In this document: positions 27,197 through 36,915 of the stretch, one piece after another
Position numbering within the stretch: the stretch's first letter is position 1
How the letters are laid out: every line of letters begins with the position of its first letter
DNA from: Methylosinus sp. H3A
GTDB lineage: Bacteria; Pseudomonadota; Alphaproteobacteria; Rhizobiales; Beijerinckiaceae
NCBI RefSeq assembly: GCF_015709455.1
Contig: NZ_JADNQW010000006.1
Coordinates: 57,538-121,537, forward strand
Length of the DNA stretch: 64,000 nt
Direction of reading: 5' to 3'
The notes under the pieces: model-generated
What the model was told of the DNA's origin: nothing
Database searches by the model: none
The model's input: the letters and a program-made list of their open reading frames with translations, nothing else
Position numbers and translations under genes: made by a program

Positions 27197-27493
27197 ATGA
27201 ACACGGATGATCTCGAAAAGCCTATGACGGTCCCGCTCGTGCGCGCACTCACACGCGCGCCGACGATCAAGGGCGTGCCGCAGGACTATTTCTGGGCCGA
27301 GTGTATTTTTACGGCGGTCCTGTTTCTCGCGACGCACAATCTGATGATGCTCGTCAGCATCATACCGCTCCATCTTTTCGGCTATGTGGTGACGCTTCGC
27401 GACGATCGCATATTCTCGATCCTTTTTGTCCGATTTTCACGTTGCCCTCCACGCTCCAGAGCATTTTGGGGTTGCGACTCCTATAAGGTTTGA
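27197..27493 (+). CDS. virB3: VirB3-like inner-membrane protein
   Basis: A 98-residue protein. The family start PMTVPLVRALTRAPTIKGVPQDYF is followed by two adjacent hydrophobic segments (IFTAVLFLATHNLMMLVSII, then HLFGYVVTL) and DRIF, ending RFSRCPPRSRAFWGCDSY, the usual C-terminus. VirB3 works with the VirB4 ATPase in pilus assembly. The stop lies six bases before the virB4 start. Confidence 0.85.
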   Translation: MNTDDLEKPMTVPLVRALTRAPTIKGVPQDYFWAECIFTAVLFLATHNLMMLVSIIPLHLFGYVVTLRDDRIFSILFVRFSRCPPRSRAFWGCDSYKV

Positions 27494-27498
27494 TCGCG

Positions 27499-29916
27499 AT
27501 GTTGAGCGCTTTGAGAAACGAATTGACCTTTGGTACCGTCTCGCGTCGCGAGCTACCCGTTGCGTCGCATCTCCCCTTTTCACGGCACGTCGATGATTGG
27601 ATTATTCGGACGAATAAAGGGCTGTTGATGACGTTCCTGAAACTGGAGGGGTTTTCGTTTCAGACAGCGGACTGGTCTGACATTAATGTTCGGATGCACG
27701 GACGGAATGACGTTGTGCGCGCTCTTGGCAACAGCCGCTTCGCAATTTACTCACACATCATTCGCCGCGAGGTCGAGCCGAAGATCGAGTCGACCTTCGA
27801 TAACGCCTTGTGTCGCGAAATCGATGAACGATACGACGCAGCCCTTGCAAAGCGTCGTATGTTCGTGAACGATATTTATTTGACCATCGTGCGTCGCCCG
27901 CTGCAGGGACATGCGGGGACGTTCGAGGCAATCGCCCAGTCCGTTATGGGAAAGAAGACCAAAGGCGGCGACTCGTACGAAGAGCAAGAGGCGATCTCGG
28001 AGCTCAAAGATGTCGCCACGGCGATCCTCTCGGCCTTGGGAGCTTATCGGCCTCGGCAGCTGCGTGTGATCGACAGAGAGGGATCATGGTTCTCGGAGCC
28101 GCTAGAGTTTCTTGTTCAGCTCGGAAACGGAGCTATTCCACGGCCTATGCATTTGCCCAGGATGCCGCTGAACGAGGCGCTCGCGACGAAGCGGATTTTT
28201 TTCGGGCGTAACGCTTTCGAGCTTAGAGGTGGATCATCGCAAGACACGCGCTTTGGCGCGGTTATTTCTCTCAGAGAATATCCCGCTCTGACGGGTCCAG
28301 GGTTCCTCGACAACCTTTTGACGATTCCGCACGAAATAGTGGTGACACAGAGCTTCGCAATTATCGATCGGCCTGTGGCGCAGTCCCATATCGATCGCGT
28401 TGCGAGGCAAGTGGATATGTCGGATGAAGCCGGGTCGATCATCGCCGAGCACCTTAACGACGCGCGGGATGAGCTGCTGGCTTCGGAAGCGATTTATGGA
28501 CAGCATCACTTCACCGTTGTTCCTCTCGGTGCGACGCTGAAAGAAGTCGACGCTGCCGTCACCGCCGCGGGCGCAGCTCTTACCGATCGGTCGGTGATCT
28601 GGATACGCGAAGACCTGGACATGGAGCCGGCCTTTTGGGCGCAGTGGCCGGGAAATTTCTCGTATATCGCGCGCAATTCAATCATCAGTTCGAAAAATCT
28701 CGCCGGCTTCGTCTCGTTGCACAATTATCCGAGTGGGTCGCCGCAAGGCAATCATTGGGGACCGGCGATCTCGGTGTTTCAAACCGCGTCGCAGACAGCG
28801 TATTTTTATAATTTCCACGTCGAGGATTTGGGCAATTTCACTGTAGTCGGGCCTTCGGGTTCAGGCAAGACCGTGTGGCTGTCCTTCATCGCGGCGCAGG
28901 CACAGCGGGTCGCGCCGCGTCCAAAGCTCATCTTCGTCGACAAGGACAGAGGCGCGGAAATCTTCATTCGAGCGCTGCGTGGTCAATATGAAGTGCTCGA
29001 TCCGGGTACGCCGACCGGTTTCAATCCGCTGACTTTGTCGGACTCTGGCGAGAACCGCGAGTTCCTGTTCCGGCTGTTTTCTTTCATGCTCGCGCCGCGA
29101 CGTGAAGGCGGCGCGGGTGGTCTGACCGCGACGGAAGAACAGGTGATCCGCAACGCTATCAAGACAGTCGTATCCGGTCCGGCGAAAGGCCGGTCATTGG
29201 AGGCGTTCCAATCATTGCTGCGGGGTCGGATTCAGGCGGGGGAGGGCGATCTGTCCACCCGGCTCGAGCCGTGGATCAAGAAGGATCAGAAGGGCTGGCT
29301 CTTTAACAACGAGGAGGATCACTTTTCGGTCTCACACATTTTCGGTTTCGACATGACGAAGGTGCTGGACGATCCGATCATCCGCACGGCCGCGCTACTT
29401 TACATATTCCACAGAATCGACGAGCTGCTGGACGGCACGCCGCTGATGCTCTTTCTCGATGAAGGGTGGAGGCTGCTCGATGATGACGTTTTTGCTTATT
29501 TCATCAAGGACAAGCTGAAAACGATCCGTAAGCAGAATGGAATTGTCGGATTCGGAACGCAGAGCGCCTCCGACATTGTGCGTTCGAAGTCCGCGGCGAC
29601 ATTGATCGAGCAGACCTCGACGAACGTGTTTTTCCCTAACGCAAAAGCCGATGACGAAAGTTACCGGAACGCATTTCGTCTTTCAGAACGGGAAATCCGT
29701 TGGATCAGAGAAACGACGCCGGAGGCGCGGTCGTTCTTGATCAAGCACGGTGGAGACTCTGTGATCGCGAAGCTCGATCTCGGCTCGATGCCCGATCTCA
29801 TCAAGGTTCTTTCGGGACGCACATCGACGGTCGCGGAACTGCATACGCTCATTGATCGCGTCGGCGATGATCCCGACGTCTGGCTGCCCATCTTCACTGG
29901 ACGGAGCGCAACATGA
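27499..29916 (+). CDS. virB4: VirB4 secretion ATPase
   Basis: An 805-residue ATPase of normal length. Walker A is VVGPSGSGKTVW (about residue 456), Walker B MLFLDEGWRLLDD (about 650), with GFGTQSASDIV downstream. It powers substrate movement and pilus assembly at the inner membrane. The ATG at 27499 is preferred over a TTG at 27490. Its stop overlaps the next start by four bases. The frame is intact. Confidence 0.93.
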   Translation: MLSALRNELTFGTVSRRELPVASHLPFSRHVDDWIIRTNKGLLMTFLKLEGFSFQTADWSDINVRMHGRNDVVRALGNSRFAIYSHIIRREVEPKIESTFDNALCREIDERYDAALAKRRMFVNDIYLTIVRRPLQGHAGTFEAIAQSVMGKKTKGGDSYEEQEAISELKDVATAILSALGAYRPRQLRVIDREGSWFSEPLEFLVQLGNGAIPRPMHLPRMPLNEALATKRIFFGRNAFELRGGSSQDTRFGAVISLREYPALTGPGFLDNLLTIPHEIVVTQSFAIIDRPVAQSHIDRVARQVDMSDEAGSIIAEHLNDARDELLASEAIYGQHHFTVVPLGATLKEVDAAVTAAGAALTDRSVIWIREDLDMEPAFWAQWPGNFSYIARNSIISSKNLAGFVSLHNYPSGSPQGNHWGPAISVFQTASQTAYFYNFHVEDLGNFTVVGPSGSGKTVWLSFIAAQAQRVAPRPKLIFVDKDRGAEIFIRALRGQYEVLDPGTPTGFNPLTLSDSGENREFLFRLFSFMLAPRREGGAGGLTATEEQVIRNAIKTVVSGPAKGRSLEAFQSLLRGRIQAGEGDLSTRLEPWIKKDQKGWLFNNEEDHFSVSHIFGFDMTKVLDDPIIRTAALLYIFHRIDELLDGTPLMLFLDEGWRLLDDDVFAYFIKDKLKTIRKQNGIVGFGTQSASDIVRSKSAATLIEQTSTNVFFPNAKADDESYRNAFRLSEREIRWIRETTPEARSFLIKHGGDSVIAKLDLGSMPDLIKVLSGRTSTVAELHTLIDRVGDDPDVWLPIFTGRSAT

Positions 29917-30737
29917 GAGTTTTGCGACTGAGCGCGTGTTTTTTGACGTTAGCCGTCGTCGACGCTCGCGCGAATGTGCCGGTCGAAGACGCGGCGCAAT
30001 TGACACAGAAATCGCAGACGCGGTCGGAGACGGACAAGATGGTTCCTGTTCAACAAGACCAGAATAAGAAGCAAAAGGGCATTAATTGCGCGACGCACAC
30101 GGGCCAGCAAGGAAGCGCGCGCGATACGACGAGCTCCCCGAACCAGAGCGCCGGCACGCAAGCGGTAAAGCAATATAATCCAGATGCGGCGGCGCCGGTC
30201 TCCGGCGCCGCCGGTCCGCAGCTGGCCGTGCAAACGACGGAGTCGGCGGCGGCGAAAGTCGTCGCCGGAAATATGGCCACCCAGACGACGGTCACGACCA
30301 CAGGTCCGGTATACCAACAGGCGTCGGCGTATGCGGGACAGAGCGCGACGATTATGGCCGGATACGACGCCAATTCTTCGGGCGGCGTTCAAAACGGCAT
30401 CAGTTGGAACCAGGTGATGGCGACGGCCAATCTCTGGGTCGAGGCGTACAACGCCATCAACGTCGCGCGCGTGTCGGGCTTCAGCCAAGGCGCGCAGGCG
30501 ATGCGGTTCACTCCCTGGGCGGTCGCGATTGCGCCAGCGAATTCGGCCTGTGGCGTCGGCCATCGCGGCAATGGGACCGCCGCCGACCCCTGCATCGCGA
30601 CGTCGAGCTCCGTGTGCCAGTCGCTGAATGACGGCGGCTGTTGGGAAAGGCGGTATGTCGACGGGGCCGGCAATATCGTGGTCTACCTCGAGAGCGTCAG
30701 CGCGTCCACGCAATCGCTTTCTTCTCAGTCGCAGTGA
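29913..30737 (+). CDS. Secreted T4SS-cluster protein of unknown family
   Basis: A 274-residue protein with a signal peptide ending about DARA. The middle (residues 40-120) is Gln/Ala/Thr-rich and low complexity. The C-terminal part holds four cysteines (SACGVGH, DPCIATSSSVCQ, GGCWERRY) that could form disulphides. It overlaps virB4 by four bases and precedes the VirB5-like gene, so a periplasmic or pilus-associated role is likely. It could be a divergent VirB5 paralogue or an adhesin; no firm family was seen. Confidence 0.6.
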   Translation: MRVLRLSACFLTLAVVDARANVPVEDAAQLTQKSQTRSETDKMVPVQQDQNKKQKGINCATHTGQQGSARDTTSSPNQSAGTQAVKQYNPDAAAPVSGAAGPQLAVQTTESAAAKVVAGNMATQTTVTTTGPVYQQASAYAGQSATIMAGYDANSSGGVQNGISWNQVMATANLWVEAYNAINVARVSGFSQGAQAMRFTPWAVAIAPANSACGVGHRGNGTAADPCIATSSSVCQSLNDGGCWERRYVDGAGNIVVYLESVSASTQSLSSQSQ

Positions 30738-30750
30738 AAGGAACACGATC

Positions 30751-31464
30751 ATGAGACGGGTTTATTTCAGCTTGCTGTGCGGCGTGGCTCTTGTCGGCGC
30801 GGCGCACGCCCAGGTGCCTGTGATCGACAATGCGAATTTGACTCAGTCGCAACAGACGGCGGCGAACACGCAACAGATCCTGTCGACCGATAAAGACATT
30901 CTGTCGAATGTGCAGAAGACGCTGCAAGCCGTGACCGGGGATCGTTCGTCGATCGCGCAAGGATCGCTCGCGAATATGGCGCTCGGAGGCGGCGGCTTTT
31001 CGATGGGCAACGCGCCGTCGCTAGGGTCCGTCATCTCGGGAGGCGCACTGTCTTTCGCGGGATTGGGCGGTAATTCTCAGTCCGTCATCTCGACCCTGAT
31101 TAACGGCCTCAATCTGGTGCAATCGCTGTCGGGCATGAGTTCGGCCCTGCCCACGGACAAAGCCTACACCTCCTCGATGAATACGGCGGCGACGATCGTC
31201 GGGCTCATCACATCGACACAAGGGACGGTGCAAGGCGCCAGCGGCGCCTACAGCTCCGGCGCAAGGCAGATCGGAAGCTCGCCGGATGTGAAGGGCTCGA
31301 TCGACCAGAATTCGCAGATCCAAGCGCAGAACGGTCAATCGATCATCCAGTTGAATGGGACTGTGAACACGGCCGCGGCGGCCGCCAATCAGGCCAACCT
31401 CGACCGCATCGCGCAATTTTCAGCGGCGGCGCGAGCGATGCAATTCAAGCCTTACGGACAATAA
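30751..31464 (+). CDS. virB5: VirB5-like minor pilus protein
   Basis: A 237-residue secreted protein. The signal peptide ends at AAHAQ. Glutamine-rich helices follow (NLTQSQQTAANTQQI, NVQKTLQAV), then a Gly/Ser-rich centre and a C-terminal helix NLDRIAQFSAAARAMQF. This shape and the position before the lipoprotein and VirB6 match VirB5/TrbJ-type tip proteins. The start at 30751 has GAAAGGAA upstream. Function at the pilus tip is inferred from position. Confidence 0.65.
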   Translation: MRRVYFSLLCGVALVGAAHAQVPVIDNANLTQSQQTAANTQQILSTDKDILSNVQKTLQAVTGDRSSIAQGSLANMALGGGGFSMGNAPSLGSVISGGALSFAGLGGNSQSVISTLINGLNLVQSLSGMSSALPTDKAYTSSMNTAATIVGLITSTQGTVQGASGAYSSGARQIGSSPDVKGSIDQNSQIQAQNGQSIIQLNGTVNTAAAAANQANLDRIAQFSAAARAMQFKPYGQ

Positions 31465-31748
31465 TGATGGCGAAGACAATAGGTCGTCTGGCGCTGGCTA
31501 TCGCTATCACGGCGACCGTGAGCGGTTGCGGCTATAAGCCGCTCGAGGCGCCTTGCTCGATGAGAGAGAGCGGCGGGCCTCTCGTGACGCCCGGGCGTGA
31601 GGAACCGGCGCCCAACGGCTCGGGCGCCGTTCAGACGCTGTTTTACGCGGAGCCGCTGAAACCGGTTCGATACGGTCCATTCGTCGCGGCGCGGAAGAAC
31701 GACGATTGTGGGCCGTTGAGGCCGATTAACGCCGGAGCATTGCGATGA
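31464..31748 (+). CDS. Small lipoprotein, VirB7-position
   Basis: A 94-residue protein with a clear lipobox (TVSGC) after a hydrophobic leader, then CGYKPLEAPCSM and a proline-rich body. It begins at the ATG sharing its A with the previous stop (TAATG), and a second ATG follows at once. VirB7 lipoproteins anchor VirB9 in the outer membrane; EexN-type entry-exclusion lipoproteins sit in similar positions. The two possibilities cannot be separated here. Confidence 0.65.
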   Translation: MMAKTIGRLALAIAITATVSGCGYKPLEAPCSMRESGGPLVTPGREEPAPNGSGAVQTLFYAEPLKPVRYGPFVAARKNDDCGPLRPINAGALR

Positions 31749-32851
31749 CGGTCCTTCAAAATTGTCCGGCCACGAATTACGGCTCGGGACTCCTGCCGAC
31801 GATACTGTCTAACGTCGACCAGACCGGTTGCAACTACGTGCAGGGCGCTTTTCAGGAATTGGCGCGCAGCGTGACACAGAACGGTCCCGGTGGGCTATCC
31901 GTAGCCACGCTGATGCTCGCCGCCTATGTGATTTTTTGGGGTTACGGCATATGGGCCGGGACGGCGACCGGAACGGCGACAGATGCGGTCTTCCGGCTGT
32001 TTCGAGCATTCGTCATCTACACGATCGCGACGACTTGGAGCGATTTCACCGCTTTGGTCTACGGCCTCTTTAATGACGGCCCGACGGCGATCGGCAATCA
32101 GCTCCTGACCGTGGGCAATAATTTCACCTACAGCTCTCCTAACGCCGTGGTGTCGGCTTTGGAGAATATCTGGAACCAGATATCGAAAGGCTTCCAGCTT
32201 CATTGGACATGGTCTCTCGAATCCTTCGCGGCGGCTCTCGTCGGGCTCGCCTGCGTCGTCATAGTCGCGCTGTTCCTAGCCGTGTCCCTGTTCACGATCA
32301 TCTTGTCGAAGGTCTTTTTATGGTTGCTGCTCGGACTTGCTCCGATCGTGATCCTTCTGCTGCTGTTCAGCGTGACGGGACGCTATTTTTCGGGGTGGCT
32401 GAACGGCGTGGCCATGTATGCGACCCTTCAATTGCTGGCTTACGCCTTTCTCGCCTTTTATCTCACAGTGACGAAGCCGATCTTCGACAATCTCCAGAAC
32501 GCGCTGAATAGCGGAATGGTGGATTGGACCGCCTTGGCGCCCTTCTTCGTCGTCGGGCTCACCGGGTTGTTCCTCGCCGCGCAATTGCCGTCGCTGGCGT
32601 CGACCGTCACCGGCGGCATACCGCTCTACGCCGCTTCTGTCGGCGGAGTTTGGCGGTACGCTGTTGGATATGCGGCGGGGGCATTGGGTGGCGCCGCGGG
32701 TGGGGTGTATCGAGCTCGCTTGCCCGGCCGGCTAGGAGAAAGCGGAGGCTGGAACCTGTCATGGCGCGACCAAAATATTCGCGCGCGACATGATCGCATC
32801 TATGGCCGGCAGGCGTCCGACATTCTCGCAAAGAAAATGGACCAGATTTGA
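31745..32851 (+). CDS. virB6: VirB6/TrbL-like polytopic membrane protein
   Basis: A 368-residue protein with at least five hydrophobic segments (VATLMLAAYVIFWGYGIWAG, AALVGLACVVIVALFLAVSL, FTIILSKVFLWLLLGLAPIV, ATLQLLAYAFLAFYLTV, APFFVVGLTGLFLAAQL). The glycine-rich end GAALGGAAGG fits the TrbL/VirB6 family that forms the inner-membrane channel. The start overlaps the lipoprotein stop by four bases. Confidence 0.88.
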   Translation: MTVLQNCPATNYGSGLLPTILSNVDQTGCNYVQGAFQELARSVTQNGPGGLSVATLMLAAYVIFWGYGIWAGTATGTATDAVFRLFRAFVIYTIATTWSDFTALVYGLFNDGPTAIGNQLLTVGNNFTYSSPNAVVSALENIWNQISKGFQLHWTWSLESFAAALVGLACVVIVALFLAVSLFTIILSKVFLWLLLGLAPIVILLLLFSVTGRYFSGWLNGVAMYATLQLLAYAFLAFYLTVTKPIFDNLQNALNSGMVDWTALAPFFVVGLTGLFLAAQLPSLASTVTGGIPLYAASVGGVWRYAVGYAAGALGGAAGGVYRARLPGRLGESGGWNLSWRDQNIRARHDRIYGRQASDILAKKMDQI

Positions 32852-32997
32852 GCGGGCGCACCGCCTCTCGGCGCGCTCGCGGGAACAATGCATTTCCGTG
32901 AGATTTAGACATGACAGCGGGAGATCGCAACGAACGTCTTGTGCATTGAAAGCCGTTCGGATGGAAGCGCGGCGATGTTACGATTTCGAGGACAGAC

Positions 32998-33729
32998 ATG
33001 AAGGATGATGATGACGGTCCGCCGCGCGTGAAGCAACGCGACGATTTGAGAAACTACTATGGCGAGGGGGCGAGCTGGGAGGAGGATCGCGCGCGGTGGC
33101 AGAGAACGTCGATGTCGCTCGCCTGGATCATCGCCACGGTGATGAGCGTGATCGCGCTCGGCTCCATCGCGGCTCTGGCGTCGATGGTCCCGCTGAAGAC
33201 GTTCGAGCCCTATGTCATCGAGGTCGACCGCTCTTCCGGTTTCGTCGAGATCAAGCGGCCCCTTGCCGATGGAGCTCTCTCGCAGGACGAAGCGATCACG
33301 ATGTTCAACGTCGTGCGTTATGTGAAGGCGCGCGAAACATATGACCCCAAGGCGCTGAAGAGCAATTTCGATCTCGCGCAATTGCTCTCGACTGGAGATG
33401 CGTCACGAGACCTCACAGAAATTTTCAGCCCGGCGAACCCGCGAAATTTGGTGAAGCTCTACGGAACGTCGACGGACGTGTCGGTCGAGATAAAGTCCGT
33501 CACATTTCCGAATCAGAAGACTGCGCTGGTGCGTTTTTCGACCGATGAGCATTCGTCCTCGAATGTGGTGCATCGCGACTGGGTGTCGCTCGTGAGGTTT
33601 CGCTACTCCGGCACGCCGCTCTCGAACGGGATGCGCTTCGATAATCCCTTGGGCTTTCAGACGACGGAATATCGTCGCGATCAAGAGACCGTTCCTGCGG
33701 TCGGCGCCGCGGGGGGGCCGAAGCCATGA
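32998..33729 (+). CDS. virB8: VirB8 assembly factor
   Basis: A 243-residue bitopic protein: charged cytoplasmic start (NYYGEGASWEEDRARW), one membrane helix (about residues 40-65), and a periplasmic NTF2-like domain beginning FEPYVIEVDRSSGFVEI. VirB8 nucleates the secretion complex. A 146-base gap follows virB6, with a short frame but no convincing gene; a secondary promoter could lie there. The stop overlaps virB9. Confidence 0.9.
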   Translation: MKDDDDGPPRVKQRDDLRNYYGEGASWEEDRARWQRTSMSLAWIIATVMSVIALGSIAALASMVPLKTFEPYVIEVDRSSGFVEIKRPLADGALSQDEAITMFNVVRYVKARETYDPKALKSNFDLAQLLSTGDASRDLTEIFSPANPRNLVKLYGTSTDVSVEIKSVTFPNQKTALVRFSTDEHSSSNVVHRDWVSLVRFRYSGTPLSNGMRFDNPLGFQTTEYRRDQETVPAVGAAGGPKP

Positions 33730-34535
33730 GAGCACGTCGTTTGACGACAATTGCGCTACTCGCATGGGTCGAAGCGGGAGGCGTACCAACGGCGCGGGCC
33801 GAGCAGGCTCCCTGGTCGGGTCGGTACGACGCCCGGGTGAGGGAAATCAGCTACCGACCGGACGAGGTCGTCGCCGTGAACGGCTCCTTCGGAGTTTCGA
33901 CGATGATCGTTCTCGCTGAGGATGAGAAGATCGAGTCGATGGCGCTCGGAGACTCGATCGCTTGGAAGGTCGAGCCGAACAAGGCGCAGAACATCCTGTT
34001 CGTGAAGCCCGTCGAGAAGGACGCGCTGTCCAATCTGAATGTCGTGACGACGAAGCGGATATACAGCTTCATTTTGCGATCCGGCTTTCGGCAAGGAAAG
34101 GACCAGGTCTTCAAGATTCGCTTTCGCTTTCCCGACGACGAGGCCGACGCGAAACTGCTGGCAGTGGCCAAAGAGCGTGCGGCCTATCCCAATACGAAGA
34201 ATTTCAAGGTCGCGAATGCGAACAGCGATTACGCCTACAAGGGGTCGTCGCTTTCAAAGCCCGTTGCGGTGTTCGACGATGGGGTGAAGACGTGGTTCCG
34301 GTTTACGGCGGACCAAGAGACGCCCGCGATTTTCGCGGTGGATCGCGAGCGCAAAGAAAGCGTCGTCAATTTTCATAAAGAAGGCGCATATCTCGTTGTG
34401 GACAAGGTGAACTTCCAATGGACGTTGAGGAACGGACAGGAAGTGACCTGTGTCTTCAATCGACGCCTGTTCAATACTTATGAGCCGACTGGCCTCGAGC
34501 CGTACGCGCCGCAGCGCGCGGCGGCGAGCCAATGA
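33726..34535 (+). CDS. virB9: VirB9 outer-membrane-complex protein
   Basis: A 269-residue secreted protein (signal peptide to about ARAEQ). Family landmarks are RVREISYRPDEVVAVNGSFG near the N-terminus, DSIAWKVEPNKAQNILFVKP in the middle and DGVKTWFRFTADQETPAIFAV in the C-terminal domain that contacts VirB7. It builds the outer-membrane core with VirB7 and VirB10. It overlaps virB8 by four bases. Confidence 0.91.
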   Translation: MRARRLTTIALLAWVEAGGVPTARAEQAPWSGRYDARVREISYRPDEVVAVNGSFGVSTMIVLAEDEKIESMALGDSIAWKVEPNKAQNILFVKPVEKDALSNLNVVTTKRIYSFILRSGFRQGKDQVFKIRFRFPDDEADAKLLAVAKERAAYPNTKNFKVANANSDYAYKGSSLSKPVAVFDDGVKTWFRFTADQETPAIFAVDRERKESVVNFHKEGAYLVVDKVNFQWTLRNGQEVTCVFNRRLFNTYEPTGLEPYAPQRAAASQ

Positions 34536-34565
34536 CGTTTTCATTTCGAAACAGACGAGGCGAGA

Positions 34566-35876
34566 ATGCCGACACCGGATGAATATCGAGCGAGGGAGCT
34601 CGAAAACGCCGCGCGAAGCGGAGTGGAGCGCTCGTCGAGCACCACAGGGAACTTTGTGAAGGTTGGCGTGCCTGTTGCGGCCATCGCGTTCGTCGGATGG
34701 TTAGTCTATTCGTCGCAGCATCAGACGACCAAATCCATGACGACGCCGGAGAAGGAGGATTTCGCGACGACGAAATATCCGGCGCCGTCGATCGACCTTC
34801 CCGCCACGGATCTCGGGAAAGTGAGTCTCCCGCCACCTCCGCCCGATCCCCAGACTCCGCCCCCGCCAGTGGCGCCGCCATCGGCCTTGGCGCCTCCTCC
34901 TTTTCCAGAGCCGCAGCTAGTGGATGACGATTCCGAGGCGCGCAAGCGCGCTGCGGAAGAAGAGAGGCTCAAATGGCAGCGTCTACGTGCGCCGCAACTG
35001 GTTCTCGACGGCGGGATGGGGAATGCGAAAGCGCCAGGGGCGGAGAATGGAGGCACCGTCGGTGGAGGCGCGGCGGCCGACGAGGACGGCAATCGTCGGT
35101 TTTTGGCGAGCGCCGGATCGGCCGGCGTCGAAAAGTCGGTCGCGACGAAAAATGATCGAATAGACGCGCTCGTGGCTCAGGGGACGATGATCCGAGGCGA
35201 GCTGCTGAGCGCCATCCAGAGCGATCTGCCCGGCTCGGTAAAGGCGATCACGAGGGAGGATACATATTCATTCGACGGAAGGAGAGTGCTCATACCGAGC
35301 GGATCGACGCTGCTCGGCGAATATCGCTCTGGTCTAGCTCGGGGACAGACACGCGTTTTTGTCGTTTGGACTCGGCTTCTTCGTCCTGACGGAGTTTCTG
35401 TTCAGCTCGGCTCGATCGGCACGGACGACCTTGGTCGAGCGGGCGCCCCGGGATTTGTGGACGAACATTACGTCGAGCGTTTCGGCTCGGCCATCGCGCT
35501 CAGCGTCATCGGCGGGGTCGCGCAGTTCGTTTCGACTCTCGGGCAACAAAGCCAGCTGAATAACAATCAAACACAGAATTACACGTACACAGATCCTGTG
35601 ACCGGCGCCCAGACGACAATCTCGTCCCAGCCCAATCAGAATTTGCTCAACGCACGTCAGATCGGCGCGCAACAGATTTCTCAATCCTTGACCAGGCTGT
35701 CGGAAGAGGCCTTGCGCAATTCGATCAACATTCCTCCGACGATCTACGTGGACCAGGGGGAGCGGATCGTAGTCTTCGTGCGAAGAGACCTCGATTTTTC
35801 GGCGTTCTACCCGGACCCTGTCAAGGAAGCGCTACGGGAGTTGAAACGTGAACGCGAAGCCAAGGCTCGTCGATAA
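34566..35876 (+). CDS. virB10: VirB10 channel protein
   Basis: A 436-residue protein: short cytoplasmic start, one membrane helix (KVGVPVAAIAFVGWLVYSS), a proline-rich periplasmic spacer (LPPPPPDPQTPPPPVAPPSA), and a C-terminal beta-barrel domain with GTMIRGELLSAIQSDLPG and IPSGSTLLGEYRSGLARGQ. It spans both membranes and gates the pore. Its end overlaps virB11 by 29 bases. Confidence 0.92.
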   Translation: MPTPDEYRARELENAARSGVERSSSTTGNFVKVGVPVAAIAFVGWLVYSSQHQTTKSMTTPEKEDFATTKYPAPSIDLPATDLGKVSLPPPPPDPQTPPPPVAPPSALAPPPFPEPQLVDDDSEARKRAAEEERLKWQRLRAPQLVLDGGMGNAKAPGAENGGTVGGGAAADEDGNRRFLASAGSAGVEKSVATKNDRIDALVAQGTMIRGELLSAIQSDLPGSVKAITREDTYSFDGRRVLIPSGSTLLGEYRSGLARGQTRVFVVWTRLLRPDGVSVQLGSIGTDDLGRAGAPGFVDEHYVERFGSAIALSVIGGVAQFVSTLGQQSQLNNNQTQNYTYTDPVTGAQTTISSQPNQNLLNARQIGAQQISQSLTRLSEEALRNSINIPPTIYVDQGERIVVFVRRDLDFSAFYPDPVKEALRELKREREAKARR

Positions 35877-36915
35877 CACCGTTGACGCAAAGACCATCTT
35901 CCTCGATCAGGCATTGTCGCCAATTAGGCGCTGGCTAGATGACGATTCGATCGTTGAGATCGTCGCCAACGGACCTGGCGTGCTCTATGTCGAAGTGATG
36001 GGCGACTCGGCGATGCGCCGTGTCGAATGCAGCGAAGCGACGGGTGAATGGTTTCGACATCTCGCGGAACGTGTCGCCGGCTATTCCGCTCAGAGTGTAA
36101 ATAGCGAGCACCCGTTGTTGTCTGCGGCGCTTCCGGGCGGGGAGCGGTTTCAAGGCGTGTTGCCGCCGGCGACCACGGACGGGGGCGGCTTTGCGATCCG
36201 CAAGCAAGTCATCAAAGAGTTGACGCTGGACGATTACCGTAAGATGGGCTCGTTCGATCGCGCGAAAGTGTCCAGCGCTCATGAATTGTCTGCCGTCGAT
36301 GTGTCCCTGTGCGAGGCGTTAGACTCGGGGCGCATAGAGGATTTCATTCGCATAGCGGTCCGCGAACGGTATTCGATCCTTTTGTCAGGCGGAACGTCGA
36401 GCGGAAAGACAACATTCTTGAATGCAATTTTGAAAGAGATACCCCTCGACGAGAGAATCATTACGATCGAGGACACGCGCGAGGTGAAGCCCTTGCAGCG
36501 GAACTTTCTACCTCTCGTCGCTTCGAAAGGCGATCAGGGCCAAGCGCGCGTGACGATCGAGAGCCTTTTGCAAGCGGCAATGCGTTTGCGGCCAGATCGG
36601 ATTTTTCTGGGCGAAATTCGTGGGTCGGAGGCGTATTCCTTTTTGAGCGCAGTGAACACGGGTCATCCCGGATCGATCACTACGATCCATGCGGACAGTC
36701 CATCAGGGGCCTTCGAACGATTGGCGCTGTTGGTGATGCAATGCGGTCTCGGGCTGCGGAAAGACGAGATCATATCCTACGTCCAATCTGTCTTGCCGAT
36801 CGTTATCCAGCAAAGCCGGATTGGTGGCTGGCGCGGCACGTCGGAAATCTATTTTTCTCGAATGGCCGCGTGGCAAGGACGGAGGGGGTCGAATGCTGCG
36901 AGTTTGGGCCGATAG
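35848..36915 (+). CDS. virB11: VirB11 traffic ATPase
   Basis: A 355-residue hexameric ATPase. Walker A is LLSGGTSSGKTTF (about residue 180), an Asp box IITIEDTRE, Walker B RIFLGEIRGSEAYSF and a His box HPGSITTIHADSP are all present. It switches the system between pilus assembly and DNA transfer. The GTG at 35848 lies inside virB10, consistent with coupling, and its end overlaps the virD4 start. Confidence 0.92.
   Translation: MNAKPRLVDNTVDAKTIFLDQALSPIRRWLDDDSIVEIVANGPGVLYVEVMGDSAMRRVECSEATGEWFRHLAERVAGYSAQSVNSEHPLLSAALPGGERFQGVLPPATTDGGGFAIRKQVIKELTLDDYRKMGSFDRAKVSSAHELSAVDVSLCEALDSGRIEDFIRIAVRERYSILLSGGTSSGKTTFLNAILKEIPLDERIITIEDTREVKPLQRNFLPLVASKGDQGQARVTIESLLQAAMRLRPDRIFLGEIRGSEAYSFLSAVNTGHPGSITTIHADSPSGAFERLALLVMQCGLGLRKDEIISYVQSVLPIVIQQSRIGGWRGTSEIYFSRMAAWQGRRGSNAASLGR

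Noticed and set aside
32790..33008. Small plus-strand frame between virB6 and virB8
   Set aside because: Arg/Ser-rich composition, no ribosome site, overlaps both neighbours.
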